Assembly: GCA_021372715.1 (NCBI GenBank)
Contig: JAJFTX010000194.1
Span: 1-57,608 of the forward strand
Reading direction: 5' to 3'
Length of the DNA: 57,608 bases
From: Methanobacterium sp.
GTDB lineage: Archaea; Methanobacteriota; Methanobacteria; Methanobacteriales; Methanobacteriaceae
This document shows, piece by piece, positions 1 to 9,397 of the stretch. Position 1 is the first letter of the stretch, and the number at the start of each line of letters is the position of its first letter. A program made the translations under genes and the position numbers. The notes beneath the pieces are model-generated. The model saw nothing but the letters and a program-made list of their open reading frames with translations. It was not told the origin of the DNA and ran no database searches.

Positions 1-319
1 CACCGCAACAGAACTGGCGGACCTAATCGTAAAGGAGAAGAATCTTCCTTTCAGGGTTGCTCATCAGATTGTAGGCAGGACTGTCAGTAAAGCAATTGAA
101 GCCGGCATGAAACCCTCCGATATCAATCCTGAGTACATAGACATAGTAGCACATGAATTAACCGGTGAATTTTTATTACTGGATAAAGAACTGGTTAAAC
201 AGGCATTAGACCCGAAGATGGTTGTTCAAACAAGAAAAGTGATTGGTGGACCTGCTTCGGAAATTACAGAAGAGGCTATCGTTCAGTTGAGGGTTTTCCT
301 ACAGGTTGAAAATGGCTAA
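1..319 (+). CDS. argH: Argininosuccinate lyase, C-terminal fragment (5' truncated by window edge)
   Basis: The reading frame is already open at base 2 and ends at the TAA at 317-319, giving about 105 C-terminal residues. The sequence (LPFRVAHQIVGRTV early, then a helical tail with EEAIVQLRVFLQ-type residues) matches the C-terminal domain of argininosuccinate lyase, which splits argininosuccinate into arginine and fumarate in arginine biosynthesis. The catalytic serine loop lies outside the window, so activity cannot be judged. A T-rich run at about 322-335 follows the stop and probably ends the transcript. Confidence 0.9.
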   Translation, partial: TATELADLIVKEKNLPFRVAHQIVGRTVSKAIEAGMKPSDINPEYIDIVAHELTGEFLLLDKELVKQALDPKMVVQTRKVIGGPASEITEEAIVQLRVFLQVENG

Positions 320-392
320 TAATCTTTTTTTCTTATAAAATTTTTCTAATTAATATTTAAGTTGATGAACTTCTACTCTAAGGGATGAAATA

Positions 393-584
393 ATGCAAAA
401 ATTAATTAAACAACTCCAGACGGAATATAATGGTATTTGGCGGATAGAACCAGAAGAAAAAAACTTAGTTATTTTTGCTGATGAAGATACATTATGGAGA
501 ATCCTGGAAGACCTGCGTGATATATACAATATGGAGTTTGAAGCAGGGTCCGCAGAAGAACATTATATCAGAATTCTTCTTTAA
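393..584 (+). CDS. Small hypothetical protein, 63 aa
   Basis: A 63-residue acidic, soluble-looking protein with no signal peptide or membrane segment. The start ATG at 393 sits 7 bases after a GGGATGA stretch that can serve as a ribosome binding site. I do not recognise the family. The alternating pattern (basic N-terminal helix, a short strand LVIFA, then a charged helix) suggests a small alpha/beta fold. It lies 73 bp after argH on the same strand and may be transcribed alone, because a T-run separates the two. Confidence 0.6.
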   Translation: MQKLIKQLQTEYNGIWRIEPEEKNLVIFADEDTLWRILEDLRDIYNMEFEAGSAEEHYIRILL

Positions 585-614
585 AATGATTTTAAAAATC
601 TACATCAAGAATTA

Positions 615-791
615 TCAATCATTACTTTCTTTATAGTTTTTCCTTATTTCTTTTGCTATTTCTTCATCTTCTAAAACCAAGGACCCCTGATATCCACAGT
701 CGTAACAAACCCATAGAGACCACATAATTGGATTAATCCATTTTATATTGTTGGAACCACAGTTTGGACAGTATTTAACCCTGATTTCCAT
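615..791 (-). CDS. Small zinc-ribbon protein
   Basis: A 58-residue protein with two CxxC knuckles (CPNCGS near residue 8 and CYDCGY near residue 29), the signature of a rubredoxin-like zinc ribbon, followed by a charged tail. Start chosen at 791 because GGAGG lies 7 bases upstream of that ATG; an in-frame ATG seven codons earlier has no such site. Such orphan zinc ribbons are common in methanogens and usually act as nucleic-acid or protein-binding modules. The specific role is unknown. Confidence 0.75.
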   Translation of the reverse strand: MEIRVKYCPNCGSNNIKWINPIMWSLWVCYDCGYQGSLVLEDEEIAKEIRKNYKESND

Positions 792-845
792 TAAACATCC
801 TCCATTTCGCAATATTTATATATGAAATTTGACAGATATTTTAGT

Positions 846-998
846 ATGAGAGAACAAACCACCAAAGAAATAATCGGAATAGTAGCCATAATCATTGGTA
901 TTTTAATAATCGTATACCCTGCTTTACTAGGATATTTAGCCGGGATTTTCCTGGTGATATACGGAGTACTAGAATTAATTATGATGCCTCGGGATTAA
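846..998 (+). CDS. Small membrane protein, DUF3096-like, 50 aa
   Basis: A 50-residue protein with a short charged N-terminus, two hydrophobic segments (about residues 9-24 and 27-46) separated by a YPALLGYL turn, and the tail MMPRD. The arrangement resembles the DUF3096 family of roughly 50-residue archaeal and bacterial membrane proteins. No function is known. No clear Shine-Dalgarno sequence precedes the ATG, so the start rests on the length and hydrophobic pattern. It is divergent from the zinc-ribbon gene. Confidence 0.65.
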   Translation: MREQTTKEIIGIVAIIIGILIIVYPALLGYLAGIFLVIYGVLELIMMPRD

Positions 999-1069
999 GG
1001 TTATAAAATCAATTTTTATACCTTATTGTTAATTTTAGCTTCACAAATTAACCCTTAATCTATTTATTT

Positions 1070-2113
1070 TCATTTATTTCTAAATAAACTCATTACCATA
1101 TCCAGTGCTTCACCAGGCTCCAATAGTCCCGCCCTTGTTTCTCTTAGAACTCTCTGCACTGAATATCGGTTCATATGATTATATTTCTTTATTACCTCCA
1201 CTAGTAATGGACAACCATATCTCCCTGTTGGAGAAACTCCATAATTACTCGATAGTGCTTTGGTTTCTCCTTTTGTCGCTGCAAGCATTGCTGGTAAGTT
1301 TATTCTAAGCAAATCCCCTTTATATGTTAAAGATTGTGATCCGGTAGCTAATAAATCCCCAAATATAATAAATGGCACCCCTTTCTTCTGCGCATATTCC
1401 AGTACTGTTTTTTCGATTACCTTAGAGCATCTTCCGCAGGGATGATATCTTCCCTCTAAAGCACCTTCTATCACCGATGACATATCTACTTCCAAGTACT
1501 GGTGATCCACTCCCAAACTTTCTGTAAGGTTTTCCACTCTTTCCCTAAAATATTTAGGGAGAATAATATCCCCTGGGTTTACAGTAACTGCTAATGGATT
1601 AAATCCCATTATATATGCAATAATTAATGCAAAAGAACTGTCAACACCCCCAGATAATGCAACAATTGCTTTAGTATTATTATTAGAAACTAATTGTTCT
1701 TTATCCTGATTTTCTTCCAATATATCTTCTATATTATATGGAAATTCAATCCGTTTTTTTAGAAGTTTCCAAAGATTAAGTAATGGCTTGGCCGTTAAGA
1801 TATCATAATTATCTATAACTTCTTCCAATCTATGAAGAGCCAACTCCATACGATTTTTACGAATATAAAGATCTAAATAGGACTCTACATGGATCTTATT
1901 GATCTTTAAATCCTCCTTCAGTTTCCCCACTACCCATCCTCCTTTTCCAATTACCAGAGACTTTTCAGGACGGTCGGATGTGATGATCAACAATTCTGAC
2001 TTCTCATCATTGAAAATAATATCAATTATATCTGGTTGAATATCTTCATGCCCTATATCCTCTCTTATCCTGGATATAGCAGTTAATATTTCTTCTTTTT
2101 TCATCTTTATCAT
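1070..2113 (-). CDS. KH-domain / PP-loop ATPase (ThiI/TtuA-like)
   Basis: A 347-residue protein. Residues about 40-90 contain a KH-type GxxG loop (VIGKGGWVVGKL), an RNA-binding signature. Residues 150-340 form an ATP-pyrophosphatase domain with the PP-loop SGGVDSS at 154-160 and a CGRC pair at 226-229, followed by a further cysteine at 301. That cysteine layout resembles tRNA thiolation enzymes of the TtuA/Ncs6 and ThiI type, so a tRNA-modifying or sulfur-transfer role is likely; the substrate is not readable. A second in-frame ATG at 2104 is an equally plausible start because neither has a strong ribosome binding site. Confidence 0.8.
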   Translation of the reverse strand: MIKMKKEEILTAISRIREDIGHEDIQPDIIDIIFNDEKSELLIITSDRPEKSLVIGKGGWVVGKLKEDLKINKIHVESYLDLYIRKNRMELALHRLEEVIDNYDILTAKPLLNLWKLLKKRIEFPYNIEDILEENQDKEQLVSNNNTKAIVALSGGVDSSFALIIAYIMGFNPLAVTVNPGDIILPKYFRERVENLTESLGVDHQYLEVDMSSVIEGALEGRYHPCGRCSKVIEKTVLEYAQKKGVPFIIFGDLLATGSQSLTYKGDLLRINLPAMLAATKGETKALSSNYGVSPTGRYGCPLLVEVIKKYNHMNRYSVQRVLRETRAGLLEPGEALDMVMSLFRNK

Positions 2114-2140
2114 TCAAATATGATTTAATTAATAAAAGAA

Positions 2141-3802
2141 TTAAGAATCCCTCATATAAATGGAAATACCACCTATTCTCTTAATAATATGAAATCCTGG
2201 TATTTCCCACTTAGGATCCGTTAAGGTGTCAATATAATAATCTGCTCTATTGTCCAGTAAAAATCGGGCAAATGAATCTGGACCCACGTATATTCTAGGA
2301 ACTGCAAATTTCACCTCTTTTTTAAGGCTCCATGATACTGCAGGGTCATAATCTGAATAGATTACTTTGTTTTGATATTGTGGATCATACTCCATCAACC
2401 AGTCACTGGCTGACTGAATCTGATACCCATAACCATGTCGAGGTGTGTGGCCCATATGGACTGCAGCAGTGGATATTAGCATTAAGATGCCTACGATTAA
2501 ATAAATATGCTCTATTTTAATCCTTTTAATAGTTATTTGGGATTTATACTTTTCAAGAACCGTGCTTAATCCCAGTATTAAAAAATAAGCTAGTGCAGGG
2601 GACATGGTGATGAAGTAACGGTCTACTTTTAGGGGGATAATACTATGGAATATGAAAAAAGCAATAAACCAGGAGAGAAATAAGAAATCCATTTTCAGAT
2701 TTCCATTTGTACCTTTCAATATTCTGTATGCCAGATATAATGCTGCTAAAAATATCAGTTCACATACTAAATATGATGCTTGGAAGAAACTCCAAACACC
2801 CATGCCGAGAAGAATAATTAATGTTATGAGGTTTAAAATTCTGTTCCTACTGGAATTGTTATTTTCCATTTTTCTTTTGATTATACTATACAGATAGATT
2901 GCAAGACCTGCTATTACAATAATAGCTACAATATATGCCAATATCGAGGGAAATCCTTGGGATGGGTTCTGTACTTCTCGGTAAACTCCCTGTAATGGAC
3001 CTATGGAGATGTAGTTTAGAAGGTTGAAAAGGAAGTACAGTTTGTCTGGATTATAACCTAAATCATTAACCGCTCCTCCAGCACCCATGATGGTGGAAGT
3101 CACCAGGTTGATAAGGGGGTTTAAGTTGCCCAGTTTAGTATAGAAATACATTATAAATGGGATGAAAAGAGCCAAACTTGCCAAAACACCGACAATTATC
3201 TTCTTAAAATTTTTAACAAAATTATCATTTATAATCAGATATAGGAAAATAGGGATTATTAAAATGACAGAGGTATAACGGGCCAGGAAAGCAACCATCA
3301 ATAAAGGGAAAACAAGGTATAAATATTTTGAATCCTTATTAACACCTATTACTAATAAATAGATGGTCCATATGGATAATGAAACTCCAGGGATATCTAT
3401 ACCTCCAGAAACAGCCCAGGTAAATATCAAAGGAAATGATAAGAAAATTAAACATCCAGTAAGACTCTGTATTTCATTGAAACGCTCTTTAAACAGTAAA
3501 TAAAGTCCAATAATTCCAAAAATAAATATTATCGCATCCAGAATAAACATGGCATTTGCAGAAATATAACCCGCCCTGAATATCAGAGAAGTTAAAAAGG
3601 GCATTAAAGGGGATAAATAGATTACACTGACATTACCTACAGGAATACCTGCAAATATCAATGCATTATTAAGGTATACAAAGACATCGTAGTAGGGAAC
3701 CCCAATATAAATCTGTTTATAAAGCAAATAAGCGGTTATTATCAGTGTGATCACAAATAAGATGAAAAGTGGTTTTTTAGAGAGTTCTCTGATTCCATTC
3801 AA
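2141..3802 (-). CDS. Polytopic membrane glycosyltransferase (GT39/ArnT-like)
   Basis: About 553 residues with roughly 12 hydrophobic segments and a soluble C-terminal end. The early loop after the first membrane helix contains VPYYDVFVYLNNA, the position where GT39/PMT and ArnT-like enzymes carry the acidic residue that handles a polyprenyl-phosphate sugar donor. Likely role: sugar transfer to cell-surface glycans or glycoproteins on the outer face of the membrane. The start is placed at a TTG (3802) four bases after GGTGATC; an ATG four codons upstream is possible but lacks a site. The stop lies 27 bp upstream of the KH/PP-loop start, so the two may be cotranscribed. Confidence 0.7.
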   Translation of the reverse strand: MNGIRELSKKPLFILFVITLIITAYLLYKQIYIGVPYYDVFVYLNNALIFAGIPVGNVSVIYLSPLMPFLTSLIFRAGYISANAMFILDAIIFIFGIIGLYLLFKERFNEIQSLTGCLIFLSFPLIFTWAVSGGIDIPGVSLSIWTIYLLVIGVNKDSKYLYLVFPLLMVAFLARYTSVILIIPIFLYLIINDNFVKNFKKIIVGVLASLALFIPFIMYFYTKLGNLNPLINLVTSTIMGAGGAVNDLGYNPDKLYFLFNLLNYISIGPLQGVYREVQNPSQGFPSILAYIVAIIVIAGLAIYLYSIIKRKMENNNSSRNRILNLITLIILLGMGVWSFFQASYLVCELIFLAALYLAYRILKGTNGNLKMDFLFLSWFIAFFIFHSIIPLKVDRYFITMSPALAYFLILGLSTVLEKYKSQITIKRIKIEHIYLIVGILMLISTAAVHMGHTPRHGYGYQIQSASDWLMEYDPQYQNKVIYSDYDPAVSWSLKKEVKFAVPRIYVGPDSFARFLLDNRADYYIDTLTDPKWEIPGFHIIKRIGGISIYMRDS

Positions 3803-3966
3803 TATGATCACCATTGATAATAGAGAATTAAAGTTATATTATTATTCTATTTATTTAATCTCTGTATTATTCTAAAAAAATGTTATTATGTTTATTCTTT
3901 GTATTTTTTAGTTCTTCAAATTGGACGAGGCACTATTTATATATTCTTATTTACCTTAATAAGTCA

Positions 3967-4425
3967 TCAGCGAGTAAAAACACCCATAATTTGTCCTTCA
4001 TCAAGAATATGTCCTTGAATCCCTTTTAAAAAATCAGATCTTCCTATAAGAGAGGTTAGATCTAATTTAATATCTAGTGCATATATTTTAAAGTAATATC
4101 TATGCGTTCCGCTTGGTGGGCATGGCCCTCCATATCCAACGCTGCCAAAATCATTCAATCCATGTCTTGCACCATTATCTAACTCTTCCCGTCCCATAAT
4201 ATGTTCCGGTAGATTCCGGGTATCTGCCGGCAGATTGAATATGATCCAGTGGGTCCATATACCTCCCGGCGCATCAGGATCCTCACAGATCAGTGCTATG
4301 CTTTCTGTATCTTCTGGTAGATCATTCCAATTTAATGGTGGAGAAATATTTATGCCATTACAGCTGTATATGTTGGGTATAACTCCTCCCTCATCAAAAA
4401 CGGTACTGGTGATTTTTATGACCAT
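3967..4425 (-). CDS. YbhB/YbcL family (PEBP, Raf-kinase-inhibitor-like) protein
   Basis: 152 residues, the normal length for bacterial and archaeal YbhB/YbcL proteins. Diagnostic motifs are SPPLNW near residue 28, the DPDAPGGIWTHW anion-binding segment near residue 50, and GPCPPSGTHRYYFKIYALD near residue 100. No signal peptide, so cytoplasmic. Family members bind phosphorylated or small anionic ligands; the physiological ligand in archaea is unknown. GGAGAG lies 5 bases before the ATG. It is flanked by roughly 150-200 bp AT-rich spacers on both sides and is probably a single-gene unit. Confidence 0.9.
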   Translation of the reverse strand: MVIKITSTVFDEGGVIPNIYSCNGINISPPLNWNDLPEDTESIALICEDPDAPGGIWTHWIIFNLPADTRNLPEHIMGREELDNGARHGLNDFGSVGYGGPCPPSGTHRYYFKIYALDIKLDLTSLIGRSDFLKGIQGHILDEGQIMGVFTR

Positions 4426-4625
4426 TTTAACTCTCCATATTTTTTTTAAGTGGAAATATGATTGTTTATTATATGATCATATTTTAGTTAAAAATTAACT
4501 ATTAAAAATTTATTTTTTTATAATCCCGAGAATCAATGAATAGATTAATGAAAAACAATTATCTTATTATAATAGAACTTACCAATAAAATTAATATTAT
4601 TTTAACTCCTTTTTGGTGATAAATA

Positions 4626-6401
4626 TTGAGTAGAATATCCATATTAGATCGTGATCGATGCCAACCCAAGAAATGCAATTATGTATGCATAGAATACTGT
4701 CCGGGAGTCCGTATGGAAGAGGACACCATCACCATCGATGCGAAAACAAAAAAACCATTAATATCTGAGGAATTATGTTCTGGATGTGGGATCTGCACAA
4801 ATCGCTGCCCATTCCAGGCAGTTAACATCATCAACCTACCAGAAGCCTTGGATGAACCCATCCATCGTTACGGCCAGAATATGTTCGAATTATTCGGACT
4901 GCCCAGTATAAGAGAAGAATCCGTGGTTGGAATGCTCGGTCCCAACGGAATAGGCAAATCAACTATTATCCGGATTTTATCCGGTGAATTGAAACCCAAT
5001 CTGGGTAATTATGAAGAAGAAGTGAATTGGGAGAGTATTATAAACTACTTCAAGGGTTCACAACTGCAAAATTATTTCAAAAAATTAGCAGATGAAGAGA
5101 TCAACGTGGTTCATAAACCTCAGATGGTAGATCTCCTCCCTAAATTTGTGAAGGGAACGGTTAAAGACCTTCTGGAAGGAATTAGTGAACGTGAAGATGC
5201 ATGCGAAGTTGAAGATACACTGGAACTTACAAATATTCTTAACAGGAATATTAAAAATCTAAGCGGCGGTGAATTACAACGGGTGGCTATTGCTGCAGCG
5301 GTGCTGCGTGAAGCAGATTTCTATTACTTTGACGAACCAACCAGCTGGTTGGATGTACGCCAACGTTTGAATGCGGTTAAGGTTATCCGGAATCTGGCAG
5401 AAAAGGGCAAATCAGTCCTGGTAATTGAACACGATCTAGCTGCCCTGGATGCCATATCCGATTATGTACATATACTCTATGGTGAACCAGGAGGTTATGG
5501 GGTAGTTTCACAGTTAAGAGGAGTTCGTGTAGGCATAAACACTTATATAAATGGTTTCTTACGAGAGGAAAATGTAAGATTCCGTAAGCAGCCTATAATT
5601 TTTGAAGTAAGACCTCCTTCTGTAGGTTTGGATACTGAAGTTCTCACTGAATATTCTGATCTTGGAAAAAAATTTAAAGGATTCTCACTGGCAGTTGAAA
5701 GTGGTGAAGTACATCATGACGAGATTATCACTGCCTTTGGACCTAATGGTATTGGAAAAACCACTTATGCCAAGATACTGGCGGGGGTTACCAAACCAGA
5801 CTCTGGTAAAATAAATAATAAGGTGAAGGTGGCATATAAGCCCCAGTATCTTACCTCTGATTTTTCAGGTACTGTGCAGGAAATGCTAATAACTCAGGCA
5901 CCTAATTTCGGAAGTACATTGTTTAAGACGGAGATAATTAGACCTTTCTCCCTGGAGGAGTTAATGGATAAGGAAGTGCCGGATTTAAGTGGGGGAGAAC
6001 TTCAAAGACTCTCCGTGGCTTTAACATTATCCCAAGATGCAGATATTTATCTTTTCGATGAACCAACCGCTTTTTTAGATGTTGAACAAAGATTAAAAAC
6101 TGCAAAAGCGGTGAAAAGAGTGGTGGAAGGCCGTAATAGTGCCTCTATCATCGTGGATCACGATATAGTATTTATTGATTACATATCTGATAGGGCTATG
6201 GTTTTTTATGGAGAATCAGGTGTAGAAGGTCATGCCACTTCCCCTATGGATCTTCGGTCAGCCATGAATCGCTTCCTCTCAGATGAAGGTATAACCTTCC
6301 GCCGTGATAAGGAAACTAAAAGGCCTCGGGTAAACAAACAGGGCAGTTATCTGGATCGGGAGCAGAAAGAGAAAGGTGAATATTATTATTTGGATAGCTA
6401 A
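4626..6401 (+). CDS. Ribosome recycling ATPase ABCE1/Rli1
   Basis: 591 residues, full length for ABCE1. The N-terminus has two 4Fe-4S clusters (CNYVCIEYCPG near 18-29 and CSGCGICTNRCPF near 56-68). Two ABC modules follow: Walker A GPNGIGKST near 106-114 with signature LSGGELQR, and GPNGIGKTT near 378-386 with a second LSGGELQR; both have D-loop motifs after FDEPT. The protein splits terminated 70S ribosomes into subunits. The start is a TTG preceded by GGTGAT at 5 bases spacing. It converges on the histidine kinase gene, with only 6 bp between stop codons. Confidence 0.97.
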   Translation: MSRISILDRDRCQPKKCNYVCIEYCPGVRMEEDTITIDAKTKKPLISEELCSGCGICTNRCPFQAVNIINLPEALDEPIHRYGQNMFELFGLPSIREESVVGMLGPNGIGKSTIIRILSGELKPNLGNYEEEVNWESIINYFKGSQLQNYFKKLADEEINVVHKPQMVDLLPKFVKGTVKDLLEGISEREDACEVEDTLELTNILNRNIKNLSGGELQRVAIAAAVLREADFYYFDEPTSWLDVRQRLNAVKVIRNLAEKGKSVLVIEHDLAALDAISDYVHILYGEPGGYGVVSQLRGVRVGINTYINGFLREENVRFRKQPIIFEVRPPSVGLDTEVLTEYSDLGKKFKGFSLAVESGEVHHDEIITAFGPNGIGKTTYAKILAGVTKPDSGKINNKVKVAYKPQYLTSDFSGTVQEMLITQAPNFGSTLFKTEIIRPFSLEELMDKEVPDLSGGELQRLSVALTLSQDADIYLFDEPTAFLDVEQRLKTAKAVKRVVEGRNSASIIVDHDIVFIDYISDRAMVFYGESGVEGHATSPMDLRSAMNRFLSDEGITFRRDKETKRPRVNKQGSYLDREQKEKGEYYYLDS

Positions 6402-6407
6402 TGTAAT

Positions 6408-7538
6408 TTAAATACGTTTTTTATACTCTAATTCTTTAAAATTAATTTTAAATTCCGTTCCTTGACTCCTGTCTAACTCTATTGATCCATCAAGTTGATT
6501 TATTAGGGAATTAACCAGTCGCAACCCTAAAGTAGATTCTGGATTTTTAAAATCAATATTTCCGGGTAAACCAACCCCATTATCACTGATAACCAGTTCA
6601 AATTCCCCATCCAGACGGTGCAAACTTACTAATATTTCATTTTTATCTCTTTCCTCAGGGAACGCGTATTTCAGGCTGTTGGAGACAAGTTCGCTGATAA
6701 TAAGGCCCAGAGGGACTGAAGTCTCCACATTCAAATAAATTTTATCAACATTTATTTCAGTTTTAATTACATTTTCTACTCCATAGGTGTGAAATAAGTT
6801 TGACATCATGCTCCGTAAATAGTCAGCGAAGTTTATGTGACTTAGATCTTTTGATTGATAAAGCATCTCATGAATCATAGCCATAGAAATCACCCTATTC
6901 CGACTTTCCTGTAATACATTAACTGCTGTAGGATCTTCCTTTACATAGTCTTCTTGTAAGGCTAGTAGACTGGAGATGATCTGTAAATTATTCTTCACCC
7001 GATGATGAATTTCCTTAAGGAGCATCTCCTTTTCATTTAAGGAAGATTTAATAGTATTTTCGAATTCTTTGCGCTCGGTGATGTCACGGGCTACCATTAC
7101 AATGTAAGGTTCATCACTGAAGCATACTACACTTAAATTGATCTCCATGTTAATGGGGGTGTTATCCTTTTTCTTCAGGATAGTTTCAATGGTTTTCCGA
7201 TTTTTCAGATTTTCTGTGCTGATTAAATTACTGATAATATCATTCATTCCCTGAATTTCATCAGGGACCATAATATCCTCCACAGACATTTCCAACATCT
7301 CCTGGTACGAATATCCCAGTTGTTCACTTGCCGATTTGTTAAAATCAGCGAATCTGCCTGAAGGAACTTTTGAAAGAAATATTATATCATTAGTTTCATC
7401 TAATAATGCCCTGAATCGTTCTAATTCAGAAAGTCTATCCTGTAGTTCAGGATAATAGCTTTTTCTGATGGATTGTTCCCCTAATCCTATAATTTTTTCA
7501 CGTATGGATTCCCAGTTATCATCATGATTAGAGTGCAT
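6408..7538 (-). CDS. PAS-domain sensor histidine kinase, HisKA_2 type
   Basis: 376 residues with no membrane segment, so cytoplasmic. A PAS domain spans about 35-155, ending in the common VARDITERKEFE linker. The phospho-acceptor region is the HisKA_2/HWE-like type EIHHRVKNNLQIISSLLALQ (His 178/179). The HATPase domain carries an N box (ELVSNSLKYA), G1 box (DNGVGLPG) and GLRLV. These kinases are abundant in methanogens and mostly orphan: no response regulator is next to it. Its start overlaps the end of the alcohol dehydrogenase gene by 11 bp, so the two are translated from one mRNA. Confidence 0.92.
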   Translation of the reverse strand: MHSNHDDNWESIREKIIGLGEQSIRKSYYPELQDRLSELERFRALLDETNDIIFLSKVPSGRFADFNKSASEQLGYSYQEMLEMSVEDIMVPDEIQGMNDIISNLISTENLKNRKTIETILKKKDNTPINMEINLSVVCFSDEPYIVMVARDITERKEFENTIKSSLNEKEMLLKEIHHRVKNNLQIISSLLALQEDYVKEDPTAVNVLQESRNRVISMAMIHEMLYQSKDLSHINFADYLRSMMSNLFHTYGVENVIKTEINVDKIYLNVETSVPLGLIISELVSNSLKYAFPEERDKNEILVSLHRLDGEFELVISDNGVGLPGNIDFKNPESTLGLRLVNSLINQLDGSIELDRSQGTEFKINFKELEYKKRI

Positions 7539-8691
7539 TTTTAAATATCTCCTCTATATCACTTTGAGTGGGTCTTTTAGGATTGGTAATTATACAAGCA
7601 TCATTAAGGGCCTTACTGGCCAATTCAGGAATATCAGTATAATTTACTCCTACATCTTTAAGAGATTGGTTTACTCGGGCCTGAGATTTCAAGTCCTTAA
7701 TTCCTCTAATAAGAACTTCTTTGGCTTCATCATCATTCAATCCATCTATTTTGAGTCCGAGGGTTTTGCCAATTTTTCTGTATTTTTTAACTTCTGCATC
7801 ATAGTTAAATTCAACCACATGGTCCAGGAGTATTGCGTTGCATTCTCCATGGGGTAAATCCAAAAAACCACCTAAACTATGGGCCATGGCATGGATTAAT
7901 CCCAGACTTGCATTGGAGAATGCCAATCCTGCATGTGAACAACCTAACATCATTTTACCCCTTAAATCAATATTCTTAAGATCTTTACTGGTGGGAATGA
8001 GGTTAGAAGCTACTAAGCTGATGGCTTCCAGTGCATGTAAATCTGTAATGGGAGAGCTGGCATTGGAAACATATGCTTCAAAAGCATGGCTTAAAACATC
8101 GAAACCAGTGCAGATAGTGAGGAATTTATCCATGGTGAGAGTTGTTTCAGGATCGATGAGGGCAACATCTGGCACCACTGTTTTACTTATTATGGCCATT
8201 TTCAATTTCCTTTGTTCATCTGTAATTATGGCAAATTGTGATAGATCTGCCGCACTTCCTGCTGTGGTGGGTATGCAGATTAGGGGTGGTGATGGCACCG
8301 GTACTTTATCCACACCTTCAAATTCATATACCTCTTTATTATTTGAACTGACTATTCCTATGGCTTTAGCACAGTCCATTGGGCTGCCGCCACCCACAGC
8401 TACTATTAAGTTACAGTTTTCGTTTAGGTATAATTCAGATCCTTTCATAACTTGGCTAGAGGTGGGGTTTGATTTAATGTTAGAATAAATTTCATATTCA
8501 ATTGATTCATTTTTTATAGCTTCTAAAACAGGATTTGCTAGACCTAAATCCAGAATATTAGGATCAGTAACTATTAGAACTTTACGGGCTCCGAAGTTCT
8601 TAGCATAACGCCCTACTAGAAATCTTGCACCTGAACCAAAGATAAATTCTGGGGCTACAAATTTTCTTAATTCTAAAAAGTCACTTTTCAT
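7528..8691 (-). CDS. Iron-containing alcohol dehydrogenase
   Basis: About 387 residues, normal for group III metal-dependent alcohol dehydrogenases. The NAD(P)-binding GGGSPMD motif, the SHAFEAYVS segment and GLIHAMAHSLGG-x-LDLPHG supply the Asp/His iron ligands. It interconverts an alcohol and an aldehyde using NAD(P)H; the substrate is not predictable. Start chosen at ATG 8691 with GGGAG 7 bases upstream; an ATG seven codons earlier lies in front of the binding site. Its pairing with a PAS kinase suggests a redox or metabolite-sensing context, but that is inference. Confidence 0.92.
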   Translation of the reverse strand: MKSDFLELRKFVAPEFIFGSGARFLVGRYAKNFGARKVLIVTDPNILDLGLANPVLEAIKNESIEYEIYSNIKSNPTSSQVMKGSELYLNENCNLIVAVGGGSPMDCAKAIGIVSSNNKEVYEFEGVDKVPVPSPPLICIPTTAGSAADLSQFAIITDEQRKLKMAIISKTVVPDVALIDPETTLTMDKFLTICTGFDVLSHAFEAYVSNASSPITDLHALEAISLVASNLIPTSKDLKNIDLRGKMMLGCSHAGLAFSNASLGLIHAMAHSLGGFLDLPHGECNAILLDHVVEFNYDAEVKKYRKIGKTLGLKIDGLNDDEAKEVLIRGIKDLKSQARVNQSLKDVGVNYTDIPELASKALNDACIITNPKRPTQSDIEEIFKNAL

Positions 8692-8791
8692 GTTATTCTC
8701 CCTGATAATCAAATATAATATATGGAAAAATTAATATTTCTATTTTTTTAAATAATTATTTAATAATAGTATTTATTCCGGAGGGTGATAT

Positions 8792-9178
8792 ATGAAAAAG
8801 TTCCAAATAGGTTTACTGGTTTTTGTTATATGTTTTGTCATTGCTATATCTGGATGTACTTCCAATAATTCTACCTCTAGTAACAACACATCGAGTTCAA
8901 ATGCATCAGCTTCTAATGAAATTAGTATTGTGGTGAGCTATACTGGTAGTTGGGCGGTGGATGTAAGCGGTCCATTCGGTTACCGTTCTCTATCAGGCAC
9001 TGGAGATCAAACCACAAATATAGGCAGTGCTACTGGATCTGTAACTGCCGCCGCACGTAAAACTGATGGTGGTAATGGAGTTTTAACCGTTTCAATAACT
9101 AAAGGTGGAAAAACACTAGCTTCACAAAGTACTTCATACCCCTACGGAGGGGCCACCGCAGTCGCCACAGGTATCTAA
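8792..9178 (+). CDS. Secreted lipoprotein, Ser/Asn-rich, 128 aa
   Basis: A lipoprotein-type signal peptide (MKKF, hydrophobic core, then the lipobox AISGC with Cys22) is followed by a Ser/Asn/Thr-rich linker (about 23-42) and a compact beta-rich domain of about 85 residues. The domain has SWAVDVSGPFGYRSLSGTG and ends in a Gly/Ala-rich tail. This Methanobacteriales-type small secreted domain has no known function; anchoring to the membrane by the linker is likely. GGAGGGTGATAT directly precedes the ATG, an excellent ribosome binding site. It is divergently transcribed from the alcohol dehydrogenase. Confidence 0.8.
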   Translation: MKKFQIGLLVFVICFVIAISGCTSNNSTSSNNTSSSNASASNEISIVVSYTGSWAVDVSGPFGYRSLSGTGDQTTNIGSATGSVTAAARKTDGGNGVLTVSITKGGKTLASQSTSYPYGGATAVATGI

Positions 9179-9222
9179 AAACTCCATCAATTTATTTTTT
9201 TTACCTAAAAATCATTATTGAT

Positions 9223-9384
9223 TTAATACTTGGGGATCATTCCTTTTCTATCTAATATAATTATCAAAGTAAAGAAAGCTAGACAGATGAATATAAAAAT
9301 ACCCGCAAGATTAGGACCATTTATTAGATAAAGAAAGAATGAGAATAGTATAAATAAGATTCCTACTTGGAATTCTAATTTCAT
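9223..9384 (-). CDS. Small membrane protein, 53 aa
   Basis: A 53-residue protein with two hydrophobic stretches (about residues 8-22 and 27-44) separated by NGPNLAG, and a basic end (LDRKGMIPKY), so probably a two-helix membrane protein with both ends inside. GGTGATGAAT precedes the ATG at 9384. It starts 14 bp after the stop of the Nmad3-like gene on the same strand, which supports translation from the same mRNA. No family recognised. Confidence 0.6.
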   Translation of the reverse strand: MKLEFQVGILFILFSFFLYLINGPNLAGIFIFICLAFFTLIIILDRKGMIPKY

Positions 9385-9397
9385 ATTCATCACCTTA

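Noticed and set aside
4626..6401. Rli1 considered as a transporter ATPase
   Set aside because: Two N-terminal 4Fe-4S motifs and the twin-ABC arrangement without membrane segments identify it as the ribosome recycling factor.
7838..8488. 216-codon plus-strand frame opposite the alcohol dehydrogenase
   Set aside because: Antisense of an unmistakable dehydrogenase gene; no family resemblance.
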